Made by a program: the position numbers and the translations under genes. Shown here piece after piece: positions 1 to 7,787 of a stretch of DNA of 64,000 bases. How positions within the stretch are numbered: the stretch's first letter is position 1; the number at the start of each line of letters is the position of its first letter. Below the pieces are notes generated by a model that saw only the letters and a list, made by a program, of their open reading frames with translations, was not told the origin of the DNA and made no database searches. Source of the stretch: Alysiella filiformis (GTDB lineage Bacteria > Pseudomonadota > Gammaproteobacteria > Burkholderiales > Neisseriaceae); assembly GCF_014054525.1 (NCBI RefSeq), contig NZ_CP059564.1, positions 1,126,357-1,190,356 of the forward strand, given 5' to 3'.

Positions 1-811
1 GGGGCAGATTGTGTCCATCAATCGCGCCCGTGTATTCAAAACCAAAATTTTCAAACAGCGACAACGATTGTTTGATGTGTTCACTTTCGCTGGCGATGGC
101 TTTGAATTTGTGTTCGGCTTTTTCGGCGATTTCTTTAACGGGTTCTTTGACAGGTGCGGGCAGTTTGTCCAACACTTTATTGGATTGCTGTTTCAATTCG
201 TGCAACACGCCGTGCCAATCGCGCATCACGTTTCGCGCCAAATATTTGGGCAAAGCCCCCACATTGGGCGAAATGGACATTTCATTGTCGTTCAAAATCA
301 CCAATAAATTCACGTCCATATCGCCAGCGCAATTTAAGGCTTCAAAGGCTTGACCTGCCGTCATTGCGCCATCGCCAATGATTGCCACGCTGCGTGCAGG
401 GCTGCCTGAAAGTTTGTCTGCCACCGCCATGCCCAAAGCCGCGCCAATGGACGTGGACGAATGCCCCACGCCAAAATCATCGTATTCGCTTTCGCTGCGT
501 TTGGGAAAGCCTGCCAAGCCACCGTATTGGCGTATGGTGTCCATGCGGTTTTTGCGCCCTGTCAAAATTTTGTGGGGATAGGATTGGTGTCCCACGTCCC
601 AAACCAAATGGTCTTCGGGGGTGTTGTAAACGTGGTGCAAGGCGATGGTCAATTCAATCACGCCCAAATTGCTGGCAAAGTGTCCGCCTGATTTGGAAAC
701 GCTGTCCAACAAAAATTCGCGCAATTCGCTGGCGAGTTGGGGCAGTTGTTCGGCAGACAGTTGGCGCAAATCGTGCGGCGTATCAATGGTGTCAAGTAAT
801 GGCGTGTTCAT
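1..811 (-). CDS. dxs: 1-deoxy-D-xylulose-5-phosphate synthase, N-terminal part (runs off window)
   Basis: Dxs condenses pyruvate and glyceraldehyde 3-phosphate to 1-deoxyxylulose 5-phosphate with thiamine diphosphate, the first step of the non-mevalonate isoprenoid pathway, in the cytoplasm. The reading frame starts at ATG 811 and stays open to the left edge, giving about 270 of the roughly 630 residues expected. The N-terminus ([18 protein letters not shown]) and the [17 protein letters not shown] block near residue 70 are typical of the family. The thiamine diphosphate motif is visible as GDG at 146-148 and NDN at 174-176. A partial DUS is translated as LSGSP near residue 135. Identification is firm; the C-terminal half is not in view. 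Confidence 0.95.
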   Translation of the reverse strand, partial: MNTPLLDTIDTPHDLRQLSAEQLPQLASELREFLLDSVSKSGGHFASNLGVIELTIALHHVYNTPEDHLVWDVGHQSYPHKILTGRKNRMDTIRQYGGLAGFPKRSESEYDDFGVGHSSTSIGAALGMAVADKLSGSPARSVAIIGDGAMTAGQAFEALNCAGDMDVNLLVILNDNEMSISPNVGALPKYLARNVMRDWHGVLHELKQQSNKVLDKLPAPVKEPVKEIAEKAEHKFKAIASESEHIKQSLSLFENFGFEYTGAIDGHNLP

Positions 812-881
812 AAATTCAATGGGTTTTTTAATGGATAATGGGCGGAATTATAGCCTTTTGGCTGAACATTTTGGGAAATGT

Positions 882-893
882 TTCAGGCAGCCT
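882..893 (-). repeat. Single DUS, Simonsiella-type orientation (example of a non-palindromic copy)
   Basis: TTCAGGCAGCCT here is the complement of AGGCTGCCTGAA and is followed by TCAC, so it is not the full palindrome. Similar one-sided copies lie near 8930 and 12690 (AGGCTGCCTGAA) and near 4502 (AGGCAGCCTGAA). Most other copies in the window are the full palindrome. The 811-1057 gap also holds a stretch at about 936-967 that resembles 33293-33325 (AAAGT..G.CAAATA..TTAAAGCTGAACG), a second short dispersed repeat. Confidence 0.8.
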
Positions 894-970
894 TCACACA
901 AAAAAGGGATTTTGCCTTTGGAGATGGGCTTTTTCAAAAAGTCAGCCAAATACATTAAAGCTGAACGTTA

Positions 971-1057
971 GAACCTGTGTTCATAATCTCAATAGCCGCC
1001 TTGTATTCGTAAGAATGGACAAGAAAATCAAGCCATCAATCTTACGAACACAGGTTC
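971..1057. mobile_element. 87-bp inverted-repeat miniature element, TIR GAACCTGTGTTC, flanked by TTA
   Basis: Perfect 12-bp terminal inverted repeats GAACCTGTGTTC (971-982) and GAACACAGGTTC (1046-1057) bound 87 bp with no coding capacity; the similarity continues imperfectly inward. Both outer flanks read TTA (968-970 and 1058-1060), which looks like a 3-bp target duplication of the TNA type known for part of the IS5 family. The right TTA is the stop codon of the gene at 1058-1462, so the element sits exactly at that gene's end without disrupting it. Calling it an IS5-related miniature element is inference. Confidence 0.6.
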
Positions 1058-1462
1058 TTATTTTTCAAATTCAATCGGTGCAATATCCCAATGTTTCAAT
1101 AATTTATTTAATTGTTTGATTTTGTGGCGGCGCATGGGTTTGCCGAGCATAATGGGCGCATTCAGGGCAAAGCGCACTTCAAAAATGCCCAAATGCAGGC
1201 ATTCTTGAATGTACATGGCATTGTTTTTAAAACCGATTTCGCTGGTGCTGAATGCCCCATTTTGGCGATAAATGCCATTGTCTTGCCGTGTAAAGCGGTT
1301 GGCATCGCACCACGCACGAAACAGAAAATCGGTTGGCGCATGATGGGGTACAGGCACAATCAACACAGGATAGCGCACCACAGCCGTTTTCACACCCAGC
1401 CACATCAACATCACGGCTATGCCTGCGCCCAATAATGCGCCCATTATCAACATGGGATTCAT
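1058..1462 (-). CDS. Small membrane-anchored protein of unknown function
   Basis: A 134-residue protein that I do not recognise. Residues 3-22 form one hydrophobic segment (LIMGALLGAGIAVMLMWLG) that should be a membrane anchor. The remainder is a soluble basic domain with several aromatic residues. The start at 1462 is preceded by AAAGGAT, which overlaps the end of a DUS. The gene follows rnc by 22 bp on the same strand and is probably cotranscribed with it. Its stop codon abuts a miniature inverted-repeat element. Confidence 0.6.
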   Translation of the reverse strand: MNPMLIMGALLGAGIAVMLMWLGVKTAVVRYPVLIVPVPHHAPTDFLFRAWCDANRFTRQDNGIYRQNGAFSTSEIGFKNNAMYIQECLHLGIFEVRFALNAPIMLGKPMRRHKIKQLNKLLKHWDIAPIEFEK

Positions 1463-1484
1463 GATTTATCCTTTCAGGCAGCCA

Positions 1485-2192
1485 TCATTTGTTTGGAAAG
1501 CGATTTTTGAGCCATTGCAAGGCTTGTTGGGCGCATTCTTGTTCGGCGGCGCGGCGGCTGGAGGCGGTGGCATGGCTGATGTAGCCCAATTCGCCCAAAT
1601 CGCACGATACGTCAAAACGCGCATCGTTGCCTTCGCCTGTTTGTTGTTCAATGCGGTATTTGGGCAATGCCCATTTTTGTGCTTGTAGCCATTCTTGCAG
1701 TTGGGTTTTGGGGTCTTTTGCGCTGGTGTTGGTGTCAAGTTGGTTGATTTTTTCGGAAAAAAGTTGGCGAATGATTTTTTCGGCGGTCATGAAATCGGCA
1801 TCTAAACTGATGGCGGCAAAAATGGCTTCCAGCGCATCTGCCAAAATGGAGGCGCGGTCGTGTCCGCCACTTTTGAGTTCGCCCACGCCCAAAAGCAGGG
1901 CATCGCCAATGTTTAATTGACGGGCGATTTCTGCCAAGGTGCTTTCTTTCACAAGCTGGGCGCGTAGGGGCGATAAGCGACCTTCGGGCAGCTTGGGAAA
2001 GGTTTCGTAGAGCATTTTGGCGATGACGTAATCCAAAATGCTGTCGCCAATGAATTCAAGGCGTTCGTAGTTTTGTGGGCTGTGGCTGCGGTGGGTGAGT
2101 GCCTGTTTGAGCAAATCGGGATTGCTAAACCGATGATTAAGCTGATTTTGCAAGCGGCGGCGTGCGTTGATGTGTTGTTGATTGAGCGACAT
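1485..2192 (-). CDS. rnc: Ribonuclease III
   Basis: RNase III cleaves double-stranded RNA, including the 30S rRNA precursor stems and some mRNAs, in the cytoplasm. The 235-residue length is normal. The family signature NYERLEFIGDSILDYVIA lies at residues 41-58, with metal-binding acidic residues there and in DALEAIFAA near 118-126. A double-stranded-RNA-binding domain (DPKTQLQEWLQAQKWALPKY ... RRAAEQECAQQALQWL) fills the C-terminal third. In Neisseria rnc often follows lepB; here lepB is 16 kb away. Confidence 0.97.
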   Translation of the reverse strand: MSLNQQHINARRRLQNQLNHRFSNPDLLKQALTHRSHSPQNYERLEFIGDSILDYVIAKMLYETFPKLPEGRLSPLRAQLVKESTLAEIARQLNIGDALLLGVGELKSGGHDRASILADALEAIFAAISLDADFMTAEKIIRQLFSEKINQLDTNTSAKDPKTQLQEWLQAQKWALPKYRIEQQTGEGNDARFDVSCDLGELGYISHATASSRRAAEQECAQQALQWLKNRFPNK

Positions 2193-2259
2193 AATGGTGG
2201 GTTGGATTTGGATAAAAATAAATGAATTATAATGAAAAATGGTGTTTCAGGCTGCCTTA

Positions 2260-2430
2260 CAGTACACGACATTTTTTGATATTGCCACAAACCTGACCCC
2301 TCCCCCTATGTAAGGGGGAGGGCTGGGGTGGGGGTTAGAAACGCAAAAAGCCACCCCCACCCTAACCCTCCCCCGCCAGCAGGGGAGGGGACAGGTTGTA
2401 GACAGCCTGAAAGATTTTTGTCGTGTACTG
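2260..2430. mobile_element. 171-bp miniature element, TIR CAGTACACGACA, with CCCTCCCCC palindromes
   Basis: CAGTACACGACA (2260-2271) and its exact complement TGTCGTGTACTG (2419-2430) bound a non-coding segment. Inside are two strong hairpins built on CCCTCCCCC/GGGGGAGGG and CCACCCCCACCCTAACCCTC. A second copy with a decayed right end lies at 50660-50827, a half copy at 59039-59109, and a core fragment at 7618-7663, so this is a dispersed family. It fills most of the gap between rnc and the Lrp-type regulator. Confidence 0.7.
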
Positions 2431-2451
2431 AAAGGCTGCCTGAAAGCCCAT

Positions 2452-2919
2452 TCACAATGTGATTTTTGTTTCCACTTTATTGAAATCCATCACAAATTGG
2501 CTTTTGAAGGCGCGAACGTTGTTATCGGAAGTCAAAATGCGGCGCGTAAATTGATGATAATTCGCCATATTTTCGGCATGAACCAGCAGCAAATAATCGT
2601 ATTCGCCCGAAATTTCATAGCAACTGACCACATCATTTTCCCTATCCAAACTGCGAACGAATTTGTCCAGCAACATGGGGTTTTGGCTTTCCACTTCCAC
2701 CGCCACAAACACGCTCAAACTGCGCCCCACCGCAAGCGGATTGACCAACACCACTTGTTTTAAAATCACGCCATTGTCTTGCATTTGGCGGATTCTGCGC
2801 TGGCAGGTGGCGGGCGATGAATGCACTTTTTCGGCAATTTCTGCCAAGGGGGTGGTGGCATCGTCTTGCAACAGGTTCAAGATTTGGCGGTCAAGTTTGT
2901 CTAATGGGTGTGGGTTCAT
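2452..2919 (-). CDS. Lrp/AsnC-family transcriptional regulator
   Basis: A 155-residue regulator of the leucine-responsive/AsnC family, which binds DNA as dimers or octamers and usually senses an amino acid. The N-terminal winged helix reads LDKLDRQILNLLQDDATTPL at residues 6-25 and continues with SPATCQRRIRQMQDNGVI. The C-terminal ligand-binding RAM domain includes VFVAVEVESQN and ISGEYDYLLLVHAENM. I start at ATG 2919 because this gives the normal family length; the frame is open further upstream but the added residues do not look like a protein. The gene is divergent from the RarD-like permease, so it may control that gene and itself. Confidence 0.9.
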   Translation of the reverse strand: MNPHPLDKLDRQILNLLQDDATTPLAEIAEKVHSSPATCQRRIRQMQDNGVILKQVVLVNPLAVGRSLSVFVAVEVESQNPMLLDKFVRSLDRENDVVSCYEISGEYDYLLLVHAENMANYHQFTRRILTSDNNVRAFKSQFVMDFNKVETKITL

Positions 2920-3046
2920 GTTTTGATAATGGCGTTCAAAAAAAGCTGTTTTTAGAAAAAAAATTTCATTTTGGGGCAAAATCAGCAAAAGTTTATCACG
3001 AGAACATTTTAAAATGGCGATTTTCTTTTTCAGGCAGCCTGAAACC

Positions 3047-3967
3047 ATGAACACTTCCCTACAAAAAGGCATGATTGCCGCGATTGCTTCCAATATTTTG
3101 TTTGCCGTTTTGTATTTATACAGTGGCTGGCTCAAACCGATGACAGGCACCGATGTGTTTGCGTGGCGCATGATAACCATGTGGTTTGGTTTGTGTTTGC
3201 TGGTGTGGGTGCTGGGCGGTGGGCGCGAAGTGGGCAAATTTCTGTTGAGCCTGCGTGGGCAACCGAAAAAATGGCTGTTGGTGGTGTTGCCTACGCCTTT
3301 GTTTGCGTTTCAGTTGTGGCTGTTTATGTATGCGCCTGTGAATGGTATGGGGGTGGACACGGCAATGGGGTATTTTCTGTTTCCTTTGGTGTTGGCTTTG
3401 GGGGGAAGGCTTTGTTTTAAAACAAAATTGAATCATTGGCAGATGGGTGCGTTGGCGTTGGCAGCCTGTGCGGTGGCGCATGAATTGTGGCAAACCCGTG
3501 CGGTGGCGTGGAGCATGTGGGCGGTGTGTTTGGGTTATCCGCCATATTATTTGTTGCGCCGCCATGCGAATGTGCCTGCGCTCACGGGTTTGCTGATTGA
3601 TTTGACCTTGATTGCGCCCTGCGCAGTGGCATATTTGTGGTGGACGGGCGGATTTGGGCAAGTGGCGAATTGGTCGGCAAAATATTTTGTGTTGGTGCCG
3701 ATGTTGGGTTTGACCAGCGCGGTGGCATTGGGTTTGAATTTGCAAGCGAATCGGGATTTGCCTGTGCCATTGTTCAGCATTTTGAGTTATTTGGAACCTG
3801 TGTTGCTGTTTGGCGTGGCGTGGCTGATTTTGGGGGCGGAAGTGTCGGCAAAATCGCTGCCGACTTACGGTTTGATTGTGTTGGCGTTGGCATTGAGCAT
3901 TTTGGACGGCTGCCTGAAAATGCGGCGTGAACGGCAAATTCAGGCACAAACGGTGTTGGCGAAATAG
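3047..3967 (+). CDS. rarD: RarD-type EamA/DMT-family permease
   Basis: An inner-membrane drug/metabolite-transporter-superfamily protein of 306 residues with about ten hydrophobic segments. The N-terminus (MIAAIASNILFAVLYLYSGW) and the VFAWRM motif match the RarD branch, whose substrate is not firmly known. I prefer the start at 3047; an in-frame ATG at 3014 would add 11 residues that are mostly a translated DUS (FFFRQPE). It is divergent from an Lrp/AsnC regulator, which suggests amino-acid-responsive export, but this is inference. Confidence 0.8.
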   Translation: MNTSLQKGMIAAIASNILFAVLYLYSGWLKPMTGTDVFAWRMITMWFGLCLLVWVLGGGREVGKFLLSLRGQPKKWLLVVLPTPLFAFQLWLFMYAPVNGMGVDTAMGYFLFPLVLALGGRLCFKTKLNHWQMGALALAACAVAHELWQTRAVAWSMWAVCLGYPPYYLLRRHANVPALTGLLIDLTLIAPCAVAYLWWTGGFGQVANWSAKYFVLVPMLGLTSAVALGLNLQANRDLPVPLFSILSYLEPVLLFGVAWLILGAEVSAKSLPTYGLIVLALALSILDGCLKMRRERQIQAQTVLAK

Positions 3968-4060
3968 GTTTTCAGGTTTGGGGTAAAACGGTAAATTTCT
4001 TCCAAAAAAAGACAAAATTCATTACAATGACCATGCAATCAATATGCAAATAAGGGGTAA

Positions 4061-4348
4061 ATGATGACAAGCAGCAATTTTAATGTTCGCATTGACGATG
4101 ATTTACGCGCCGAAGCCACGCAAATTTTGGCAAGTTACGGGCTTTCGCCAACACAAGCGATTAAATTGTTTTTCAATCAAGTGGTGGCAACGCGCAAAGT
4201 GCCATTGTCGTTTGATTATCACGCGACAGAGCCGCAACCAACGGCAAAAGTTTTGCAAATCATTGAACAAAATCAGTTGGAGCAATCACAAGGAAAATCA
4301 AGTAAATATGCCAATTTTGATGACATGATGACGGATTTGTCCCAATGA
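4061..4348 (+). CDS. RelB/DinJ-family antitoxin
   Basis: A 95-residue antitoxin with an N-terminal ribbon-helix-helix (FNVRIDDDLRAEATQILASY, residues 7-26, then GLSPTQAIKLFFNQV) and a flexible C-terminus that should wrap the toxin. Its stop overlaps the toxin start (ATGA), so the two are translationally coupled. In this family the antitoxin binds its own promoter. A candidate -10 (TACAAT, about 4024) and direct repeats of ATGCAA lie just upstream, consistent with autoregulation. Confidence 0.9.
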   Translation: MMTSSNFNVRIDDDLRAEATQILASYGLSPTQAIKLFFNQVVATRKVPLSFDYHATEPQPTAKVLQIIEQNQLEQSQGKSSKYANFDDMMTDLSQ

Positions 4349-4641
4349 ATGCGCCACGCGAAATTGAGATTTTCAACTCGTTTAAACGCAATGCCAAAAA
4401 GCATTTTGAACATCTGATTAGTGCGGAATGGGGCGAAGTGATTGGCTGTTTGGTTAATCGCACCCCATTGCCCGAAAAATACCGCGACCATGCTTTAACA
4501 GGCAGCCTGAAAGGTTTTCGTGATTGTCATGTGAAAAATGATTTGGTTTTGCTTTACAAAATTTCCGATGATGACAATACGCTGGAATTGCATTATTTGG
4601 ACACGCATTCGGAAGTATTTGGCAATGCCAATCGCAAATGA
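4345..4641 (+). CDS. yafQ: YafQ-family mRNA interferase toxin
   Basis: A 98-residue RelE-superfamily toxin that cuts mRNA on the ribosome. The motif order of YafQ is present: RDHAL then GFRDCHVKNDLVLLYK and a C-terminal THSEVFG. The histidines, aspartate and phenylalanine that act in catalysis in E. coli YafQ therefore all have counterparts. It overlaps the antitoxin by 4 bp. A DUS (AGGCAGCCTGAA, about 4502-4513) is embedded in frame and translated as GSLKG, so the pair has adapted to or spread by natural transformation within this family. Confidence 0.9.
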   Translation: MNAPREIEIFNSFKRNAKKHFEHLISAEWGEVIGCLVNRTPLPEKYRDHALTGSLKGFRDCHVKNDLVLLYKISDDDNTLELHYLDTHSEVFGNANRK

Positions 4642-4685
4642 TGTTGAATGATAAACCTTTATTTTATGCAATGATGAATTTTTGA

Positions 4686-5210
4686 TTATGGGAAATCAAT
4701 GTCGGCTCGGAGAGCCGACCGACGCTTACTGAGATACCTTAAATACAATCTGTATCCCACCGCCCACAATATCGCCGTTAAAATCAAACCATAAAACCAA
4801 GCAGCCATTTGATTCATCAAACCACCGTATTGCACATCAATCGGTACAATTTCTTGATTTTCAATGCGATAGTGGTAAATATAAGGGTCAGCAGGGCTAT
4901 CGGCGTAACTGATTAAGCGATAAGTTTGTTCGGGTGTGATGTCAAAGTAATATTTGTAATTAAACCAACCATTTCCATCATCAGGTACGGGTGTGTGGCA
5001 CAAAACATCTTCACCTTTTTTGTAATCTTGCAAACTTTGCGATTGGATTTTGCCATCAACCAACACACAGAATCGGAAAAATTCAGTTTGGGTAACGGGG
5101 CGACTTTTGAGTGGCATTTGCCATTCGCTTATTGTCGCCATACCCCACCAAATCAGGATAAATAAAATCAATTTAATGATTTTAAACAATATTTTCTTCA
5201 TTAAAATCAT
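4686..5210 (-). CDS. Predicted two-TM membrane protein of unknown function
   Basis: A 174-residue protein that I do not recognise. It has a hydrophobic N-terminal segment (residues 6-25), an extracytoplasmic-looking middle rich in aromatic and polar residues, and a second membrane segment near 135-155. The start at 5210 has AGGAAA seven bases upstream; ATG 5201 is an alternative. The last codons fall on a perfect palindrome (4701-4719), so the C-terminal tail RRSALRADIDFP is partly repeat-derived. It lies 29 bp after the small gene at 5240-5458 and is probably in an operon with it. Confidence 0.6.
   Translation of the reverse strand: MILMKKILFKIIKLILFILIWWGMATISEWQMPLKSRPVTQTEFFRFCVLVDGKIQSQSLQDYKKGEDVLCHTPVPDDGNGWFNYKYYFDITPEQTYRLISYADSPADPYIYHYRIENQEIVPIDVQYGGLMNQMAAWFYGLILTAILWAVGYRLYLRYLSKRRSALRADIDFP
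4701..4719. repeat. GTCGGCTC-GGA-GAGCCGAC palindrome
   Basis: An 8-bp perfect stem with a 3-base loop at the 3' end of the 174-residue gene, inside its coding frame. A related GTCGGAT palindrome is at 20343-20366. Confidence 0.6.
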
Positions 5211-5239
5211 GCATTTTTCCTTTCAGGCTGCCTGAAACA

Positions 5240-5458
5240 TCATTTATCCTGTAAATCGTCCAATTCGGGATAAAAACGGTAAATTTCTTCCAAAATCGTC
5301 ATTTGTGTTTCACCAATCAAAACGCCAATGTTTCGGTGTAATTGGGCGCGGAATTCGGGCGGTAATGTGTCAAATTCGGGTAAAAATAAAATGGAAGACA
5401 AATGTTCTATGGATTTTAAAGCGTGGGTTTGCATTTCAATGGCAAAATTTTTATCCAT
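5240..5458 (-). CDS. Small hypothetical protein
   Basis: A 72-residue, probably helical and acidic soluble protein with no signal peptide; I do not recognise a family. The start at 5458 has AAGGGAT in good position. It precedes the 174-residue membrane gene on the same strand by 29 bp. The IS630 element ends only 38 bp upstream of its start codon, so its original promoter has probably been separated from it. Confidence 0.55.
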   Translation of the reverse strand: MDKNFAIEMQTHALKSIEHLSSILFLPEFDTLPPEFRAQLHRNIGVLIGETQMTILEEIYRFYPELDDLQDK

Positions 5459-5496
5459 GATTTATCCCTTTTAAACAATGTATTACTGATATGGTA

Positions 5497-6398
5497 TAGT
5501 CAGTTAAAATAAGAATAGGACACTAACGTATCAGTAAAATGCCTTCCACTAGGTAAAATGGCTCGCATATATCTCTTGATGTTTGCCCATGTCCGTTCTA
5601 TGGGATTAAGCTCTGGTGAATAAGGTGCAAGCGGCAAGATTTTATGCCCCCATTTGTGCGCCATTTCACGCAAAATACCCATACGATGAAATCGTGCATT
5701 ATCCAAAATAATGACAGATTTTTTATTTAAAATAGGCAATAAACATTGCTCAAACCATGTTTCAAAAAAAGCACTGGTCATTGTGTTTTGATAAATCATA
5801 GGGGCAATCAGTTTGTTGCCGACTTGTGCGGCAACAAGCGATAAGCGTTGGTACTTTTTACCACTGATTTGGGCTTTGATGACCTGCCCCTTTGGGCTAC
5901 GCGCATAAGGACGAAATAAGTAAGTATCAAATCCCGTTTCATCCAAATAAACACGCTGATAGTCAAAAAATTCAGCCAGTTGATTTAAATAATCTTTTAC
6001 TTTATTTGGGTCTTGTTCTTTGTATGTGGTGGTCTTTTTTTACGCGTGATACCCATTCTTTTGAGTGCATAAAAAATGGCTGATTTTGAACAATTAAAAT
6101 GTTCAGCTATTTCATGCAAATAAGCATCAGGGTGTTGTTGTATATGTTCAGCCAATTTTTGGCTGTTCAATTTATTGGCATTTTGCCCCTTTACTTGATG
6201 ATTTAAGCTGCCTGTTTGCGCTTTCAAGCGTATCCATAGGTAAAGCGTATTTCTGGATATTTGGTAAGCTTGGGCGACTTTACTGATATTTTTGCATTGT
6301 TCATAATAGCTTAATGCTTTATTTCGCAGTTCTGTTGAATGTGCCATTTTTTAATCCTAAAAATTAGGGTATTGTACTATTTTATTTTGAATTGACTA
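5497..6398 (-). mobile_element. IS630-family insertion sequence, copy 1 (902 bp)
   Basis: The element runs from TAGTCAGTTAAAATAAGAAT at 5497 to the related inverted end reading AATTGACTA at 6398, with imperfect terminal repeats. It is flanked on both sides by TA (5495-5496 and 6399-6400), the target duplication typical of IS630/Tc1-mariner elements. Its transposase is in two overlapping frames. Copy 2 (39119-40020) has the same length; the only difference I found by eye is at 6054 (C here, T in copy 2). Confidence 0.93.
5500..6347 (-). CDS. IS630-family transposase, two frames joined by a probable -1 frameshift
   Basis: The first frame (6347 down to 5997, 116 residues) carries the helix-turn-helix part (MAHSTELRNKALSYYEQCKN, then ISKVAQAYQISRNTLYLWIR). 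The second frame (coding from near 6040 to 5500; ATG only at 5946) carries the DDE domain: D in VYLDETGFDTYLF, D in VIILDNARFHRMG and E in LNPIERTWANIKR. The frames meet at a run of seven A followed by G on the coding strand (complement of 6035-6041). This is a classical slippery site that gives one fusion protein of about 280 residues. The stop codon lies inside the terminal repeat. Both copies have the same arrangement, so it is functional design and not decay. Confidence 0.88.
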
Positions 6399-6423
6399 TA
6401 CAACAAATTGTACCCCACATTTT

Positions 6424-6474
6424 ACCGTCCGCTAGGGCGTTCAGGCTGCCTGAAACACCTAGCGGTGGGCAAAA
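6424..6474. repeat. DUS flanked on both sides by CCTAGCGG hairpins
   Basis: A palindromic DUS (6440-6454) is flanked to the left by CCGTCCGCTAGGGCG and to the right by CACCTAGCGGTGGGCAAA. Read outward from the DUS, both arms follow the pattern CCTAGCGG..GG.AAA, which also occurs next to the DUS at 44510-44537 and in every unit of the 47-bp array at 48260. It lies just downstream of prfA and may end its transcript. Confidence 0.6.
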
Positions 6475-6477
6475 CAA

Positions 6478-7554
6478 TCAATCCCCCATTTCCGCCAACA
6501 ATTCCGCCTGATGTTCGGCAATCAGCGCGGACGTGATTTCTTCCATATCGCCGTCCATCACAAAATCCAGCTTGTGCAAAGTCAAATTGATGCGGTGGTC
6601 GGTAACGCGCCCTTGTGGGTAATTGTAGGTGCGAATGCGCTCGCTGCGGTCGCCACTGCCAATCAGGGATTTGCGTTCGGCGGCTTCTTTGGCTTGGGCT
6701 TCGCGTTTTTGCATGTCGTTCAAACGGGCGGCTAACACTTTCATGGCTTGGGCTTTGTTGGCGTGTTGGCTGCGTCCGTCTTGGCATTCCACCACCATGC
6801 CTGTGGGCAAATGGGTAATGCGAACGGCAGAATCCGTTTTGTTGATGTGCTGACCGCCTGCACCACTGGCGCGGAAAGTGTCTATGCGTAAATCATTGGC
6901 GTTTAACTGGATTTCTTCCAATTCGTCTGCTTCGGGCATCACGGCAACGGTGCAAGCCGATGTGTGAATGCGCCCTTGGCTTTCTGTTGCGGGTACGCGC
7001 TGAACGCGGTGTCCGCCGCTTTCAAATTTCAATTTGCCATACGCGCCCACGCCTGCCAAGCGCACGATGACTTCCTTGTAGCCGCCCAAATCGCTTTCGC
7101 TGGCGGAGACGATTTCGGTTTGCCAGCGATGGCGTTCGGCATAGCGCACATACATACGCAACAAATCGCCTGCAAACAAAGCCGCTTCATCGCCGCCTGT
7201 GCCTGCGCGAATTTCAATGAAAATGTTTTTGTCATTGTCTGCGTCTTTGGGCAGGAGCAATTTTTGTAATTCAAAATCAAGGGTTTCAATTTTGTCTTTG
7301 GCTGCCTGAATTTCTTCGGCGGCAAAATCTTTCATATCGGGGTCGGACAACATGTCTTGCGCGTCCGCCAAATCGCTTTGTGCCAAACGGTATGCCTGAT
7401 ACGTCTCCACAATGGGCGTGAGTTCCGAATGTTCTTGGTTGAGTTTGCGGTAATTTTCCATATCAGACACGGCTTCGGGCGAACCCAAAAGCGCGGTAAC
7501 TTCTTCTAATCGTTCGGATAAAATCTGTAATTTATTGAGAATACTGGGTTTCAT
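6478..7554 (-). CDS. prfA: Peptide chain release factor 1
   Basis: RF1 recognises UAA and UAG stop codons and triggers peptidyl-tRNA hydrolysis on the ribosome. The 358 residues are the normal length. The GGQ catalytic loop is in [19 protein letters not shown] (about 229-247). The PAT stop-codon recognition tripeptide is in [17 protein letters not shown]. The start at 7554 matches the family N-terminus ([10 protein letters not shown]). It is divergent from recJ. Confidence 0.97.
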   Translation of the reverse strand: MKPSILNKLQILSERLEEVTALLGSPEAVSDMENYRKLNQEHSELTPIVETYQAYRLAQSDLADAQDMLSDPDMKDFAAEEIQAAKDKIETLDFELQKLLLPKDADNDKNIFIEIRAGTGGDEAALFAGDLLRMYVRYAERHRWQTEIVSASESDLGGYKEVIVRLAGVGAYGKLKFESGGHRVQRVPATESQGRIHTSACTVAVMPEADELEEIQLNANDLRIDTFRASGAGGQHINKTDSAVRITHLPTGMVVECQDGRSQHANKAQAMKVLAARLNDMQKREAQAKEAAERKSLIGSGDRSERIRTYNYPQGRVTDHRINLTLHKLDFVMDGDMEEITSALIAEHQAELLAEMGD

Positions 7555-7617
7555 GGTTTACATTCACGTTCAGGCTGCCTGAAAGTATGGGCAACAATAT
7601 TGGGGCTACCACCAATC

Positions 7618-7663
7618 TGTTCCCTCCCCCGCAAGCAGGGGAGGGGATAGGTTTGTGGCAATT
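7618..7663. repeat. Core fragment of the CCCTCCCCC palindromic element
   Basis: CCCTCCCCCGCAAGCAGGGGAGGGG followed by TAGGTTTGTGGCAAT matches the internal palindrome and inner flank of the 171-bp element at 2260-2430. Terminal repeats are absent. DUS palindromes border it at 7569-7584 and about 7664-7680. The prfA-recJ gap is made almost entirely of such repeats. Confidence 0.6.
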
Positions 7664-7787
7664 TTCAGGCAGCCTGAAACAAAATAAAAAGTTGAAAAAT
7701 GGCGCAAATTATACGCGAAAACCGCTTTTCAGGCAGCCTGAACCCCATTTTGCGGTAAAATGCGCCTTTTTGTTTTCGCCAGCCATC

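Noticed and set aside
3116-4015. 299-codon open frame antisense to the RarD-like gene
   Set aside because: It is extremely rich in His, Gln, Arg and Pro, has no recognisable fold and mirrors the codon bias of the permease on the other strand; a shadow frame.
7587-7787. Longer N-terminus for RecJ beginning at 7587
   Set aside because: The added 67 residues translate DUS and palindromic repeat sequence; the family N-terminus begins at 7788.
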